DNA of 39,850 bases from Lachnospiraceae bacterium Zagget3. GTDB lineage: Bacteria; Bacillota_A; Clostridia; Lachnospirales; Lachnospiraceae. Below are positions 24,027-33,556 of this stretch, piece by piece. Both the position numbers and the translations under genes were made by a program. The stretch spans positions 6,311-46,160 of the forward strand of contig MSHE01000021.1 of assembly GCA_001941025.1 (NCBI GenBank), read 5' to 3'. Under the pieces are notes generated by a model that made no database searches, was not told the DNA's origin, and saw only the letters and a program-made list of their open reading frames with translations. Each line of letters starts with the position of its first letter. The stretch's first letter is position 1.

Positions 24027-26069
24027 ATGGAGCCGATGTGTTATGACAATCGGGAACTTTCCTGGTTAAAGTTTAATATGCGTGTGCTGGAAGAGGCGGA
24101 GGATTGCTCAAACCCGTTCTGTGAGCGGCTGTCTTTCGCGTCGATCTACCAGAGCAACCTGGACGAATTTTTCGGCGTGCGGATCGGATCGCTGTATGAT
24201 CAGATGCGCGTTTCGAAAGAGATTCGGGACAACAAGACGAACATGACGTGTAAAGAACAGATTTACGCGGCGTTCGATCAGGTCCGTCAGTTGACGCGGC
24301 GCAAGGACGGCGTCTACGCGGCGCTCGATAAGGGCCTCGAAGAACTCGGTATCGATATCGCCAAATTCTCCGAGATCGCGGAAAAGGACGCCCGGTATCT
24401 GGAAGCCTATTTCGAGCATGAGGTCCGGCCGCTGCTCGCGCCGCAGGTGGTGGGCAAAAAGCAGCCGTTTCCTTTTTTAAAGGACAAAGCGATCTATGCC
24501 GTCGTCGTGCTTGGGCCGAAGAAGGCTTCCAAGAGCAGCAAGAGCGACAAGCTGGGCATCGTGCCGTGCAGCATCGACGCGCTGCCGCGGCTCGTGCGCA
24601 TCCCCGATTATCCGAACCGCTACATTCTGATGGAGGAACTGATCCTTCACTTTGTGGCGCGGATTTTTTCCCATTTTGAAGTAAAGAGCAAATCCCTGAT
24701 CCGGATCCTGCGCAATGCGGATATCGATCCGGATGAGGAGATGTACGACGACGATACGGACTTCCGTCAGGTGATGGAACAGCTGGTCACGAGACGGCGC
24801 CGGCTCGCGCCGATCAAGCTGGAATATACCAGGCTCATGGACGAGTCCGTCATCGGAATCCTCTTAAAGCATTTAAAATTAAAGAAAAACTATGTGTTCT
24901 ACTCGGAGTCGCCGCTGGACCTGTCGTTCTTTTCGACGTTGCGCGACCTGCTCCGAAACGACAGGAGCCTGTTTTTTGAAAAATATACGCCGCGCGAGCC
25001 GGCGGACATCGACCCGGAGCGGAGCATGATCGACCAGATCAAAGAGAAGGACCGGCTGCTTTTCTTTCCCTATGAGAGTATCCGGCCGTTCCTGCGTCTG
25101 TTGAATGAGGCAGCGGTCGACCCGGAGGTCGTGTCCATCAAGATGACCCTCTATCGCGTGGCGCGCGACAGCAAGGTGGTCGAGGCGCTCATCCGCGCCG
25201 CGGAGAACGGGAAAGACGTAAGCGTCCTCCTGGAACTGCGCGCGCGTTTTGATGAGGCGAACAATATCGGGTGGTCGCGGCGTCTGGAGGATGCCGGCTG
25301 CTCCATCCTGTACGGTCTGGACGATCTGAAAGTCCACTCCAAGCTGTGTCTCATCACAAGTAAAGACGAGGACGGCGTGCGTTACATCACACAGATCGGC
25401 ACCGGGAACTACAATGAGAAGACGGCCGAGCTGTATACGGACTTTTCGCTGATGACGGCCGACCGGGAGATCGGCGAGGAGGCAAATGAGATTTTTACCC
25501 ACCTGTACATGGACGAGGTGGTCGAGGAGACACGGCAGCTGATGGTCGCGCCGTTGTGTCTGCAAAATAAGGTCCTCGCGCGGATCGATGAACAGATCGA
25601 ACGGGCAAAAGAGGGAAAAAGCGCCTATGTCGGAGCGAAGATCAATTCCCTGACCGACAAGCCGATCATCGACAAGCTGATCGAGGCGTCCGGAGCAGGG
25701 GTCACGGTGGAGCTCATTGTCCGCGGCGCGTGCTGCCTGATCGCCGATGTGCCGGATTGGACGGAGAACATCACGATACGCAGCATTGTGGGACGCTATC
25801 TCGAGCATTCCCGCATCTATATTTTCGGAAAAGAGGATCCGGAGGTCTATATCTCCTCCGCCGACTTTATGACGCGCAACACGACCCGCCGCGTGGAGGT
25901 GGCCGCGCCGGTTTTTGATCCGGACATCCGCGCGCGTGTGCTGCGGATCTTTGCCACGCTGATGAAGGACAACGTGAAAGCCCGCGTGCAGCTGGCGGAC
26001 GGGACCTATGTCCGCGCGCGCAGGGAAGGGGAACCCTTAAACGCGCAGGAAGCGTTCATGGAACGATAA
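24027..26069 (+). CDS. ppk1: Polyphosphate kinase 1
   Basis: A 680-residue PPK1 that reversibly polymerises the ATP gamma-phosphate into inorganic polyphosphate. The N-terminal domain opens with NRELSWLKFNMRVLEEA, then the LDEFFGVR helix. The head domain lies around 110-310, with two phospholipase-D-like C-terminal domains after it. The autophosphorylated His is His437 in LKVHSKL, and the second conserved His is His594 in LEHSRIYIFG; these correspond to the E. coli pair His435/His592. Length is normal. AGGGGTGCGGGG precedes the start. It is tightly linked to the alarmone synthetase upstream and to a VWA-type gene 11 bp downstream, so all may form one stress operon. Confidence 0.96.
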   Translation: MEPMCYDNRELSWLKFNMRVLEEAEDCSNPFCERLSFASIYQSNLDEFFGVRIGSLYDQMRVSKEIRDNKTNMTCKEQIYAAFDQVRQLTRRKDGVYAALDKGLEELGIDIAKFSEIAEKDARYLEAYFEHEVRPLLAPQVVGKKQPFPFLKDKAIYAVVVLGPKKASKSSKSDKLGIVPCSIDALPRLVRIPDYPNRYILMEELILHFVARIFSHFEVKSKSLIRILRNADIDPDEEMYDDDTDFRQVMEQLVTRRRRLAPIKLEYTRLMDESVIGILLKHLKLKKNYVFYSESPLDLSFFSTLRDLLRNDRSLFFEKYTPREPADIDPERSMIDQIKEKDRLLFFPYESIRPFLRLLNEAAVDPEVVSIKMTLYRVARDSKVVEALIRAAENGKDVSVLLELRARFDEANNIGWSRRLEDAGCSILYGLDDLKVHSKLCLITSKDEDGVRYITQIGTGNYNEKTAELYTDFSLMTADREIGEEANEIFTHLYMDEVVEETRQLMVAPLCLQNKVLARIDEQIERAKEGKSAYVGAKINSLTDKPIIDKLIEASGAGVTVELIVRGACCLIADVPDWTENITIRSIVGRYLEHSRIYIFGKEDPEVYISSADFMTRNTTRRVEVAAPVFDPDIRARVLRIFATLMKDNVKARVQLADGTYVRARREGEPLNAQEAFMER

Positions 26070-26080
26070 GGAGAGGCAGT

Positions 26081-27529
26081 ATGCCGGAACAGACCGGGGA
26101 AAGAGAAGAACTCCTCGAGGAACTGGACGAGGAGCGCGCGCGGCGGCGGGAGCTGGCTGCGCGGATCCTTCTGTTTGCCCGGGACGAGATCATGGTGTCC
26201 ATGCGCTTTTTGGACCGCGCGTTGTTTCGGATGCCGTTTGTTCCCTCGGATGCCGTGGCCACTTACGGCGTGGACGGCCGGACGATCCGCTTCGGAGAGG
26301 AGCATGTGCTGCGCGAGTACCGCGCGGAGCCCCATCGCCCCACCCGCGCCTTTCTGCATATGATCCTGCACTGCATCTTAAGCCACCCGTTTCACTATGA
26401 GGAGCTGGAGCGGGAGACCTGGGATCTGGCCGCGGATATCGCGGTGGAAGCGTGCGTTTTGGACATCGGGCTGGCGGACACCCGTCTGATCGCGGATGAG
26501 GAGGAGCGGCGGCTGTTTACGCATTTGCGCGAGGCGGTCCCGACGCTGACGGCGGAACGGATCTACCGGTTTTTCCTGGATCATCCGGAGGCCACGCAGC
26601 GCTATCGAGACCAGGCGGCACTGTTTCGGCGGGACGACCATATCTACTGGATTTCCCGAACGGAGACGGACGCGGCCGGGCGGACCGGCGATACGATCAC
26701 GACGGACACCATGACCGCGATGGTGGGCTGTCACGAGGCGGACACCGGCGAGGAGGGAGCCGATCAGATGGAGGAGATCGAAGAGGCGCTTCTCGGGCAG
26801 ACCCGCGACGAGTGGGCGGATGTGAGCGAGCATGCCAAGATCGATCTGGAAACCTTCTCACGGGAACAGGGTTTTGGAGCCGGGAGTCTGTTGTGGAATC
26901 TGAAGGAGACCCTGCGGGAAAAAGTCGACTACGGGGAATTCCTGCAGAAGTTCGCGGTGCTCGGCGAGGAGATGCAGGTAAACGACGAGGAGTTCGACTA
27001 CATCTATTACACCTACGGACTCAAACTCTACGAGAATATGCCGCTCGTGGAGCCGCTCGAATACCGGGAGAACATGCGGATCCGCGAGTTTGCCATCGCG
27101 ATCGATACCTCCGGCTCTTGTCAGGGCGCCACGGTGGAACGGTTTCTCCGAAAGACCTATGAGATGTTGAAAAACACGGAGAGCTACTTCAGCCGGGTGA
27201 ACATCCATATCATCCAGTGCGACGCGCGGATCCAAAGCGATGTGAAGGTGGAATCGGACGCGGAGTTTGACACCTATATGCAGAACGTGCAGCTGTCCGG
27301 TTTCGGAGGGACGGACTTTCGTCCGGTGTTTGAATATGTGGATGCGCTGATCGAGCGCCACGAGTTTTTGAATCTGCGGGGACTGCTCTATTTTACGGAC
27401 GGACGCGGGATATTCCCGGAACGCCCGCCCGATTACGAGACGGCATTTGTGTTTGTGGAGGAGGGCGTCGCGATTCCGGAAGTGCCGCCGTGGGCCATTC
27501 AATTAGTGTTGAGGGAAGATGAGATATGA
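26081..27529 (+). CDS. VWA-like protein with N-terminal metallopeptidase-like domain (DUF2201 type)
   Basis: A 482-residue cytoplasmic protein. The N-terminal half (about 20-170) resembles the DUF2201 zincin-like domain, with HMILHCILSHPF in place of the canonical HExxH motif. The Glu is absent, so peptidase activity is doubtful. After a Glu/Asp-rich linker, the C-terminal VWA-like domain starts at FAIAIDTSGSCQG with the MIDAS DxSxS pattern and later GGTDFRP and LLYFTDGRGIFP. Its stop overlaps the MoxR-type ATPase start by 4 bases. Such VWA and MoxR pairs are thought to act as metal- or cofactor-insertion or chaperone machines; the client is unknown. Confidence 0.82.
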   Translation: MPEQTGEREELLEELDEERARRRELAARILLFARDEIMVSMRFLDRALFRMPFVPSDAVATYGVDGRTIRFGEEHVLREYRAEPHRPTRAFLHMILHCILSHPFHYEELERETWDLAADIAVEACVLDIGLADTRLIADEEERRLFTHLREAVPTLTAERIYRFFLDHPEATQRYRDQAALFRRDDHIYWISRTETDAAGRTGDTITTDTMTAMVGCHEADTGEEGADQMEEIEEALLGQTRDEWADVSEHAKIDLETFSREQGFGAGSLLWNLKETLREKVDYGEFLQKFAVLGEEMQVNDEEFDYIYYTYGLKLYENMPLVEPLEYRENMRIREFAIAIDTSGSCQGATVERFLRKTYEMLKNTESYFSRVNIHIIQCDARIQSDVKVESDAEFDTYMQNVQLSGFGGTDFRPVFEYVDALIERHEFLNLRGLLYFTDGRGIFPERPPDYETAFVFVEEGVAIPEVPPWAIQLVLREDEI

Positions 27530-29049
27530 ACATACAGGAAGCAAAAGAACAGATCAAAAAAGCGGTACAGATCTACCTGGCCAAGGATGTGTACGGGAAC
27601 TACCGCATCCCCGTGGAGCGGCAGCGGCCTGTCTTCGTACTCGGCGCGCCCGGGATCGGCAAGACGGCCATCATGGAACAGATCGCTGAGGAGATGGACA
27701 TCGCGCTCGTGTCGTACTCGATGACGCACCACACGAGGCAGAGCGCGCTCGGCCTGCCATTTATCAGTCACAAAAACTATCAGGGCACGGAGTTTGACGT
27801 GTCGGAATATACGATGAGCGAGATCATCGCGTCGGTATATGAGGTGATGGAACGCTCCGGGAAACGGGAGGGCATTCTGTTTCTCGATGAGATCAACTGT
27901 GTGTCGGAGACGCTGGCGCCTTCGATGCTGCAGTTTTTGCAGTTCAAGATGTTCGGAAAGCACAGCGTGCCGCAGGGCTGGGTCGTGGCGACGGCCGGCA
28001 ATCCGCCGCAGTTTAACCGCGCGGTGCGGGAATTTGACGTCGTGACGCTGGACCGGTTAAAGGTGCTCGAGGTGGAGGCCGACTATCCGACCTGGCGGCA
28101 CTACGCGGTCAACCGCGGGATTCACGGCGCCATCCTCACGTATCTGGACATCAAGAAGGAAGACTTTTACCGGATTGAAAACACGGTGGATGGAAAGTCC
28201 TATGTGACGGCCCGTGGATGGGAGGATCTCTCGGAAACGATCAGTCTCTACGAGGAGAACGGATTCCCCGTGGAGGAGGCGCTGATCGGGCAGTATCTCC
28301 GGAACAGGCGGATCTGCCGGGACTTTTCCGCCTACTACGATCTGTACCAAAAATACAGGCGAGACTACTGTGTGGAGGATATTTTGAGCGGCTGCGCCGA
28401 TGAGGACATCCGCTGGCGCGTCTCGCAGGCATCGTTTGACGAACGACTCTCTCTGGTCGGTCTGCTTTTGGACGCGGTCCGGCTGCGGATCCGGGAAAAT
28501 GTGGAACGGGAGGACGCGCTTCGAAAGCTGCTGGTCACCTTAAAAGAGTTGCGGGACACCCTGACCGCGCTGGGGGAGCCGGGGCAGGAGAAGATCCTCG
28601 CGCTGATGCAGGAAGCCTGGGAGTTCCTGGAGGGCAGGGTCGACCGGGAAGATGCCGCGAAGTCGCTTTCCCCCGCGGAGAAAAGAAAGGACCAGTTTAT
28701 CATTGAGACGTTAAAGGACGACGCGCGGGAGATCCGTATGCAGGATGTGACACGGGCGGAGGACGCGTTCGCGCTGGTAAAGCGGCGGTTCGAGGAGGAA
28801 GTCGCCCGTATGAAGGCCGAACAGAGGGACATTGTCGGACAGCTTACCAACCTGTTCCGGTTTGTCGAGGAAAATCTGGGCGTCGGCAATGAGATGCTCG
28901 TGCTCGTGACGGATTTGACCGTCAACGAGGACTGCGCGAAGTTTTTAAGCCGCTGCGGCTGCGAGGAATATGAGAAGTACAACCGGCAGTTCCAGATCTA
29001 TGAGCGGCAGCAGGAGATCGCCGACGCGGTGGAACAACTCGCGCTTTAG
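27526..29049 (+). CDS. MoxR-type AAA+ ATPase
   Basis: A 507-residue ATPase with Walker A GAPGIGKTAIME, Walker B GILFLDEINCV, sensor-1-like VVATAGNPPQFNRAVREFD and an AAA lid. The family core ends near residue 300. The last 200 residues are an unusual, highly charged helical extension with coiled-coil potential (ENVEREDALRKLL, KRRFEEEVARMKAEQ). The first gene of the pair, a VWA-like protein, overlaps it by 4 bases, so the two should form a complex. A cytoplasmic leucine-rich-repeat protein follows after 27 bp, perhaps as adaptor or client. Confidence 0.88.
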   Translation: MNIQEAKEQIKKAVQIYLAKDVYGNYRIPVERQRPVFVLGAPGIGKTAIMEQIAEEMDIALVSYSMTHHTRQSALGLPFISHKNYQGTEFDVSEYTMSEIIASVYEVMERSGKREGILFLDEINCVSETLAPSMLQFLQFKMFGKHSVPQGWVVATAGNPPQFNRAVREFDVVTLDRLKVLEVEADYPTWRHYAVNRGIHGAILTYLDIKKEDFYRIENTVDGKSYVTARGWEDLSETISLYEENGFPVEEALIGQYLRNRRICRDFSAYYDLYQKYRRDYCVEDILSGCADEDIRWRVSQASFDERLSLVGLLLDAVRLRIRENVEREDALRKLLVTLKELRDTLTALGEPGQEKILALMQEAWEFLEGRVDREDAAKSLSPAEKRKDQFIIETLKDDAREIRMQDVTRAEDAFALVKRRFEEEVARMKAEQRDIVGQLTNLFRFVEENLGVGNEMLVLVTDLTVNEDCAKFLSRCGCEEYEKYNRQFQIYERQQEIADAVEQLAL

Positions 29050-29076
29050 ACGTACAGGCGCGGCGGGAGAGAGCGG

Positions 29077-30663
29077 ATGCAATGGAAGTGTTACGGTTAT
29101 GAACCGATACAGGACGGAATCCGGATCACGAAATACATACCGGAGGATGACGCGGAGACCCTGCGCATCCCGTCTCATATCGAGGGGATGCCGGTCGTGG
29201 AGATCGGTAAGGCGGCCTTTGAGGAAAACGGGGCCCTCCTTTCGCGCGTGGAGGTTCCTTCCACGGTAAAGCGGATCAGGAAAGACGCGTTTCGGATGTG
29301 TCTGAACCTGACGGAGCTGATCTTAAGCGAGGGGTTGGAGACGATCGGAGAGGAGGCGCTGTTTCTCACTCCGCTGACCGAACTCACGCTGCCGGACACG
29401 CTCCGGTCGATCGCCGCGCCCTGGGATCTCGGGGGGATCCGGTTTGTGGTTTCCGAGACGAACCCGACCTTTTTTTCGGACGGGTTCTGCCTCTTTCAAC
29501 GGGCGGACCTCTCCGGGGAACGGGAGGCGGACGGAGACGACGCGGCCGCGGCACGTGAGGCGGACGGAGACGACGCGTCCGCGGCATGTGAGGCGGACGG
29601 AGACGACGCGCCCGGCGGCATGGCGCTGCTCGTGTGCTTTCAGGAAGATCCGCGGGAGTCGTATGACATCCCGGAAGGAACAACCGGCATCGGAGAGAAT
29701 GCCTTTGCCTGCAATGACTCGCTAAAGCGCGTCGCGATCCCCGGCAGCGTGCGCGCGATCGGGGAGGCGGCCTTCGAGGGCTGTCAGAATCTGTCGGAGA
29801 TTGTGTTGGCGGAGGGACTGCGCGTGATCGGCGCCAACGCGTTTGGTCACTGCATCCGTCTGATGAGCATCCACCTGCCGGCTTCGGTTCAGACGATCGG
29901 GGAGTACGCCCTGTCGGATACGTTCGGCTGGAGTGAATCGTTTTCCGGGCTCACGAGGGTCACGGTGGATCCGGGAAACACGCATTTCGCGGCGGATGGA
30001 GACGCGTTGTTTGAAATTGCGGGCGACGGCAGCAGATCTGTGGTAAAATATTTTGGAGGGAGCGGTACGTATCGCGTTCCGGACGAGGCAACCCGCATCC
30101 TGCCCGGCGCGTTCCGACGGGCGAAGTTCTATCGGTGTGAGATCCCGGCGCGGGTCTCTTCCGTCGGAAGGGACGCCTTTCGGGAGTGCAAAAACTTAAG
30201 CGAGATCGTACTTGACGAGACCGGCACGGTGCTTTATATCCCGGCACAGCCGTTGTACCGCAAGGACGAGGTCACGGCCCTGTTTGCCGCCGTGCGCGCG
30301 GAAGGAGAGCCGCTTTACGACTATGAGGGGTACGACGCGCTGTTTGACACCTATTTAAATATCCCGGACCGATACGGGATGGCATGCTGCCGGCTGCGCT
30401 ATCCGGTGCGCTTGTCCGACGAGATGGAACAGAAGTACCGCGCGTTCCTGTGGGAGAACTTAAGCGCGATCCTTTTAAACATCGCGCAGCGGCAGGATAT
30501 GGAGGCTCTGGTGATGCTTGCCGAGCTCGGATTTTTCACGGAAGACAATATCGAGGAGAGTCTGGAAGTGATGAGCCGCAGCGGACAGGCGAAGCTGACC
30601 GGGTACCTGCTTCGCTACAAGCGGGAAAATATGGCACAGGACACGTTTGATTTTTCTTTATAA
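29077..30663 (+). CDS. Cytoplasmic leucine-rich-repeat protein (BspA/LRR_5 type)
   Basis: A 528-residue protein built of BspA-type leucine-rich repeats. Clear units include VVEIGKAAFEENGALLSRVEVPSTVK and the LSEIVLAEGLRVIGANAFGHCIRLMSI type, in blocks at about 30-120, 200-290 and 315-390. There is no signal peptide or membrane anchor, so unlike most BspA proteins it seems cytoplasmic. Between the first blocks is an acidic insert from a 33-bp tandem repeat. The C-terminal 140 residues (YRAFLWENLSAILLNIAQRQDMEALVMLAELGFFTEDNI) are helical, resembling an ankyrin-like end. It follows the VWA/MoxR pair by 27 bp, and operon membership suggests it works with them. Confidence 0.85.
   Translation: MQWKCYGYEPIQDGIRITKYIPEDDAETLRIPSHIEGMPVVEIGKAAFEENGALLSRVEVPSTVKRIRKDAFRMCLNLTELILSEGLETIGEEALFLTPLTELTLPDTLRSIAAPWDLGGIRFVVSETNPTFFSDGFCLFQRADLSGEREADGDDAAAAREADGDDASAACEADGDDAPGGMALLVCFQEDPRESYDIPEGTTGIGENAFACNDSLKRVAIPGSVRAIGEAAFEGCQNLSEIVLAEGLRVIGANAFGHCIRLMSIHLPASVQTIGEYALSDTFGWSESFSGLTRVTVDPGNTHFAADGDALFEIAGDGSRSVVKYFGGSGTYRVPDEATRILPGAFRRAKFYRCEIPARVSSVGRDAFRECKNLSEIVLDETGTVLYIPAQPLYRKDEVTALFAAVRAEGEPLYDYEGYDALFDTYLNIPDRYGMACCRLRYPVRLSDEMEQKYRAFLWENLSAILLNIAQRQDMEALVMLAELGFFTEDNIEESLEVMSRSGQAKLTGYLLRYKRENMAQDTFDFSL
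29524..29622 (+). repeat. 33-bp tandem repeat, three copies
   Basis: Three direct repeats, each beginning GAGGCGGACGGAGACGACGC at 29524, 29557 and 29590. Each encodes an 11-residue acidic unit starting EADGDDA. The repeat is inserted in frame into the leucine-rich-repeat gene and is likely to change copy number. Confidence 0.92.
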
Positions 30664-30720
30664 ACGGCGCGCGGCATAAGGCCATCCGCGGCATTGCAGG
30701 AAGGAGAAGAGAGCTTCCGT

Positions 30721-31557
30721 ATGTATGATTCAGAACGCGATAACAGGGAACCGTCCGTCCGGCCCGTTACCGGGTCGGCAGATCTGGTAAGCGGAACCAG
30801 TGGAGGGGTCCTCGCTCTGCTCCTTACACTGGCGATGAGTGTTGCCGCGGTCTCCTATGGCATTATGATGTTTTTATACGCGATCCGTTACGGCCACGTG
30901 GAGCCGTTTTGGTTTATCGCGGATCTGATCGTACCGTTTCTTATTTCCGTTCTCCTGTGCGTCGGATGCTGGATCGTCTATATCTGCGGGAGGAAGAAAA
31001 ACGGAAAAACGGCCGGGTTCACGTGTATCGGGACTGCCATGACGATTGAGATCATTCACTGGCTCTTCGCGTGGGCCATGAGCTGTGTCGCGAATGTCGA
31101 ACCGTATGTGGACTATGTGTCGGGTTCCGATAACGTTCTGTCTTTTGTCTCCGGGAACGACCTGGCGCTGCTGTTTGATGTCGTGTTCATCGTAGCCGCC
31201 ATTTTCCTTATTGCCGCTTTGGGGGTACAGATGGAGGTCTCCATTCACCGGAGCGTCATCGTTCCGGCAAAGACCCTTTTGCACGGAGGAGATGTCGCGT
31301 GGAAGCCTTCCCGGCTTTCCCTCGGCATGCCGGTTCTGTTTGCGGTGTTACTTTTTGTCACGGAGGATCTGGCGCTGATCATTCTGGCAAATTTTTCCGA
31401 TGTCGTACCCGAGTTGAGCGCGAATGGGCTTGCCGCATTCCCCTTCCGGGCCATGACCGTTTATCTGGTTTCCTATATTATTGTCAATATCTTTGCGGTC
31501 GTGATCATCGCCCGCATTCGAGGAAAATCTCGTTCCCGAGAGGGACGCTCAGAGTAG
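30721..31557 (+). CDS. Polytopic membrane protein of unknown function
   Basis: A 278-residue hydrophobic protein that I do not recognise. About six membrane segments are visible (near residues 27-52, 66-88, 100-122, 150-172, 205-227 and 243-268) with a short polar N-terminus and a basic, Arg/Ser-rich C-terminal tail. ATG 30721 is preferred; a TTG at 30694 is in frame, but the AGGAAGGAG ribosome site lies just after it and so fits the later ATG, though the spacing is long. It lies in the same direction after the leucine-rich-repeat gene and 19 bp before deoD, so it may belong to the same transcript. No enzymatic motif is seen. Confidence 0.75.
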   Translation: MYDSERDNREPSVRPVTGSADLVSGTSGGVLALLLTLAMSVAAVSYGIMMFLYAIRYGHVEPFWFIADLIVPFLISVLLCVGCWIVYICGRKKNGKTAGFTCIGTAMTIEIIHWLFAWAMSCVANVEPYVDYVSGSDNVLSFVSGNDLALLFDVVFIVAAIFLIAALGVQMEVSIHRSVIVPAKTLLHGGDVAWKPSRLSLGMPVLFAVLLFVTEDLALIILANFSDVVPELSANGLAAFPFRAMTVYLVSYIIVNIFAVVIIARIRGKSRSREGRSE

Positions 31558-31576
31558 AAAAAAGGAGGAAGAAATT

Positions 31577-32302
31577 ATGTTTAAGACACCATCCGCCTGC
31601 ATCGAGGCGGATCCGGAACAGGTCGCGAAAGTGGTATTGATGCCGGGGGATCCCCTGCGCGCCAAGTTTATCGCGGAGACCTATCTCACGGACCCGGTGC
31701 TGTTTAACGAGGTGCGGAATATGCTCGGCTACACGGGCACCTATAAGGGCCGGCGCGTCTCTGTCATGGGAAGCGGCATGGGCGTACCGTCCGCGACACT
31801 CTACGCGCACGAGTTGTACACGTTCTACGATGTGGAGGCGATCGTACGTGTGGGGTCCTCGGGCGCGCTGCTGGACGACATGGAGTGCAGGGATATCGTG
31901 ATCGCGATGGGCGCCTGCACGAATTCCAACTTTGCCCATCACTACGCGTTTCCCGGTACGCTGTGCCCGAGCGCGGATTTTGAAATGCTCTACGACGCGG
32001 TCAATATCTGTAAGGAGCGCGGCACGAAAATCAAGGTCGGCAATGTGTTCACGACCGACATGTTCTACAACGCGCAGGAGGGGGTTCCGGAGAGGGCGCG
32101 TGAACTCGGCATGGTAAGTGTGGAGATGGAGACGGCGGGGCTGTACCTGGAGGCGCTGGCGCAGCACAAGAGGGCGCTCTCTATCCTTTCGATCTCGGAT
32201 CACTTCTTTAAGGAAGAGGCGCTGACGGCGCAGGAGGTGCGGGAGTCCTTCGGAGAGATGATGGAGATCGCGCTGGAGACGGCATGGAAGTATGCGGAGT
32301 AG
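31577..32302 (+). CDS. deoD: Purine nucleoside phosphorylase DeoD type
   Basis: A 241-residue hexameric-type phosphorylase that splits purine (deoxy)ribonucleosides with phosphate in salvage. The phosphate/ribose site is readable in VLMPGDPLRAKFIAE and VMGSGMGVPSATLYAHEL, with VRVGSSGAL after it. The C-terminal half has VSVEMETAGLY, with the ribose-binding Glu-Met-Glu, and SISDHFF with the catalytic Asp. AAAGGAGG precedes ATG 31577. Length is normal for DeoD. It is preceded by a membrane protein of unknown function, but no transport role for that neighbour can be claimed. Confidence 0.96.
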   Translation: MFKTPSACIEADPEQVAKVVLMPGDPLRAKFIAETYLTDPVLFNEVRNMLGYTGTYKGRRVSVMGSGMGVPSATLYAHELYTFYDVEAIVRVGSSGALLDDMECRDIVIAMGACTNSNFAHHYAFPGTLCPSADFEMLYDAVNICKERGTKIKVGNVFTTDMFYNAQEGVPERARELGMVSVEMETAGLYLEALAQHKRALSILSISDHFFKEEALTAQEVRESFGEMMEIALETAWKYAE

Positions 32303-32368
32303 AAAAGGAAGGAGCGGGCGGCAAAAACAGATCCCCCGCGGGGACGATCGAGAAGGAGAGAACATAAA

Positions 32369-33505
32369 ATGGAAGAGAAAAAAATCTTAGTGCTGGGTAA
32401 CGGGTTTGACCTGGCTTGCGGGCGGAAGACCGCGTACACGGATTTTGTCGCGCGCGTGGAGGATGCTTTTAATAAGGAAAAGAACGCGCGGGACGAGGTG
32501 GATGTGCGCCTGACCGAGCTGTGCAATGTGAACGGTTTCTTCCGGCATTTTCATTTCCTGGAGGAGAGGGAGTCGACATGGTCCTTTTTTGAGCGGGAGA
32601 TGGGAAGGATCGTCGGGGCGCTGGCGCGCTTTTGCGATGTCGTGGGAAAGGAGGAGCGGGATCCGGAGTTCGATCTTACTTCCTATAATATGATCTTCGG
32701 TCTCTATTCCTACGAGGAGCTGCAGATCTTTCAGCACTTCGCGCGGATCTTCGAGCTCGTCTTCGATGATCCGTCCGGCGGCATGCTGAAATTACGGCAG
32801 GCGTTTTTTACGCCGGAGCGGAAATTGAATCAAAAAGGGCTGGTGGAAGAGGTCCGTACGGAGTTGGATGATTTTACCGCGGCGCTCGACCTCTACCTGA
32901 CCGCGTGTGTGGAAAGCAGTGCCGGGGCAGGCGCGGACATCGCGCAGCTGCTCACCCCCGCGCCGGACTATGTGATCAACTTTGCGTATACGAATACGAT
33001 CGCGCGCTGCGGTGTGCCGGAAGAGCGCATCTTCTATGCCAAAGGCCGGGCGGGCAGTGAGCCCGTCAACCTTGTGCTGGGATATCCGGGCAGGCCGTCG
33101 AAGCCGGGTGGAAAGGAAAGAGCGAAGAAGGCAGGCGAATCGGAAAAATCATCGAAGCCGGAGGGTTCAAAGCGCCCGCCGATGCCGGTCGGAAAAGCGG
33201 ACTGGCTTCCTCTGGAAGACGACTTCCAGAAACTGATGAAGTTTATCGGGTGGCCGGACCGGGCGCAGCTGTACCCGGAGGAAGAGCAGGACGTGACGGT
33301 TACCTGTTTCGGCTATTCGTTCCCGGAGTGGGATGCCGAGCTGCTTCACGAGCTCTGGGAGGCTGCCGCGCGGATGACCGTGTACTATACGGACCGGGAA
33401 GACTACGCGCAAAAGCTGGTCCGGCTGTTTGCCCTGTTTGGAAAGAGGGCAGTGACGGATGCCGTCAGTGAGGAGCGGCTTGTTTTTGTTGGAAACGAAA
33501 CATAA
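32369..33505 (+). CDS. AbiH family abortive-infection protein
   Basis: A 378-residue protein with the AbiH signature at the N-terminus: LVLGNGFDLA (residues 8-15) followed by TAYTDF. Centrally YVINFAYTNT and, near the end, TCFGYSFPEWDAELLHEL complete the family pattern. Between them is a low-complexity Lys/Ser/Pro/Gly insert (about 245-275). AbiH was defined as a lactococcal phage-resistance protein whose mechanism is not understood. GAAGGAGAG precedes ATG 32369. It sits 66 bp after deoD and just before dinB. Base composition is like its neighbours, so it may be a long-resident gene rather than a recent arrival. Phage-defence activity is inferred from family membership only. Confidence 0.83.
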   Translation: MEEKKILVLGNGFDLACGRKTAYTDFVARVEDAFNKEKNARDEVDVRLTELCNVNGFFRHFHFLEERESTWSFFEREMGRIVGALARFCDVVGKEERDPEFDLTSYNMIFGLYSYEELQIFQHFARIFELVFDDPSGGMLKLRQAFFTPERKLNQKGLVEEVRTELDDFTAALDLYLTACVESSAGAGADIAQLLTPAPDYVINFAYTNTIARCGVPEERIFYAKGRAGSEPVNLVLGYPGRPSKPGGKERAKKAGESEKSSKPEGSKRPPMPVGKADWLPLEDDFQKLMKFIGWPDRAQLYPEEEQDVTVTCFGYSFPEWDAELLHELWEAAARMTVYYTDREDYAQKLVRLFALFGKRAVTDAVSEERLVFVGNET

Positions 33506-33556
33506 CTCTGCACGCTGCTTGCCTTGCGGCGATGCGGCTTCAGACGGGAAAGGGCC

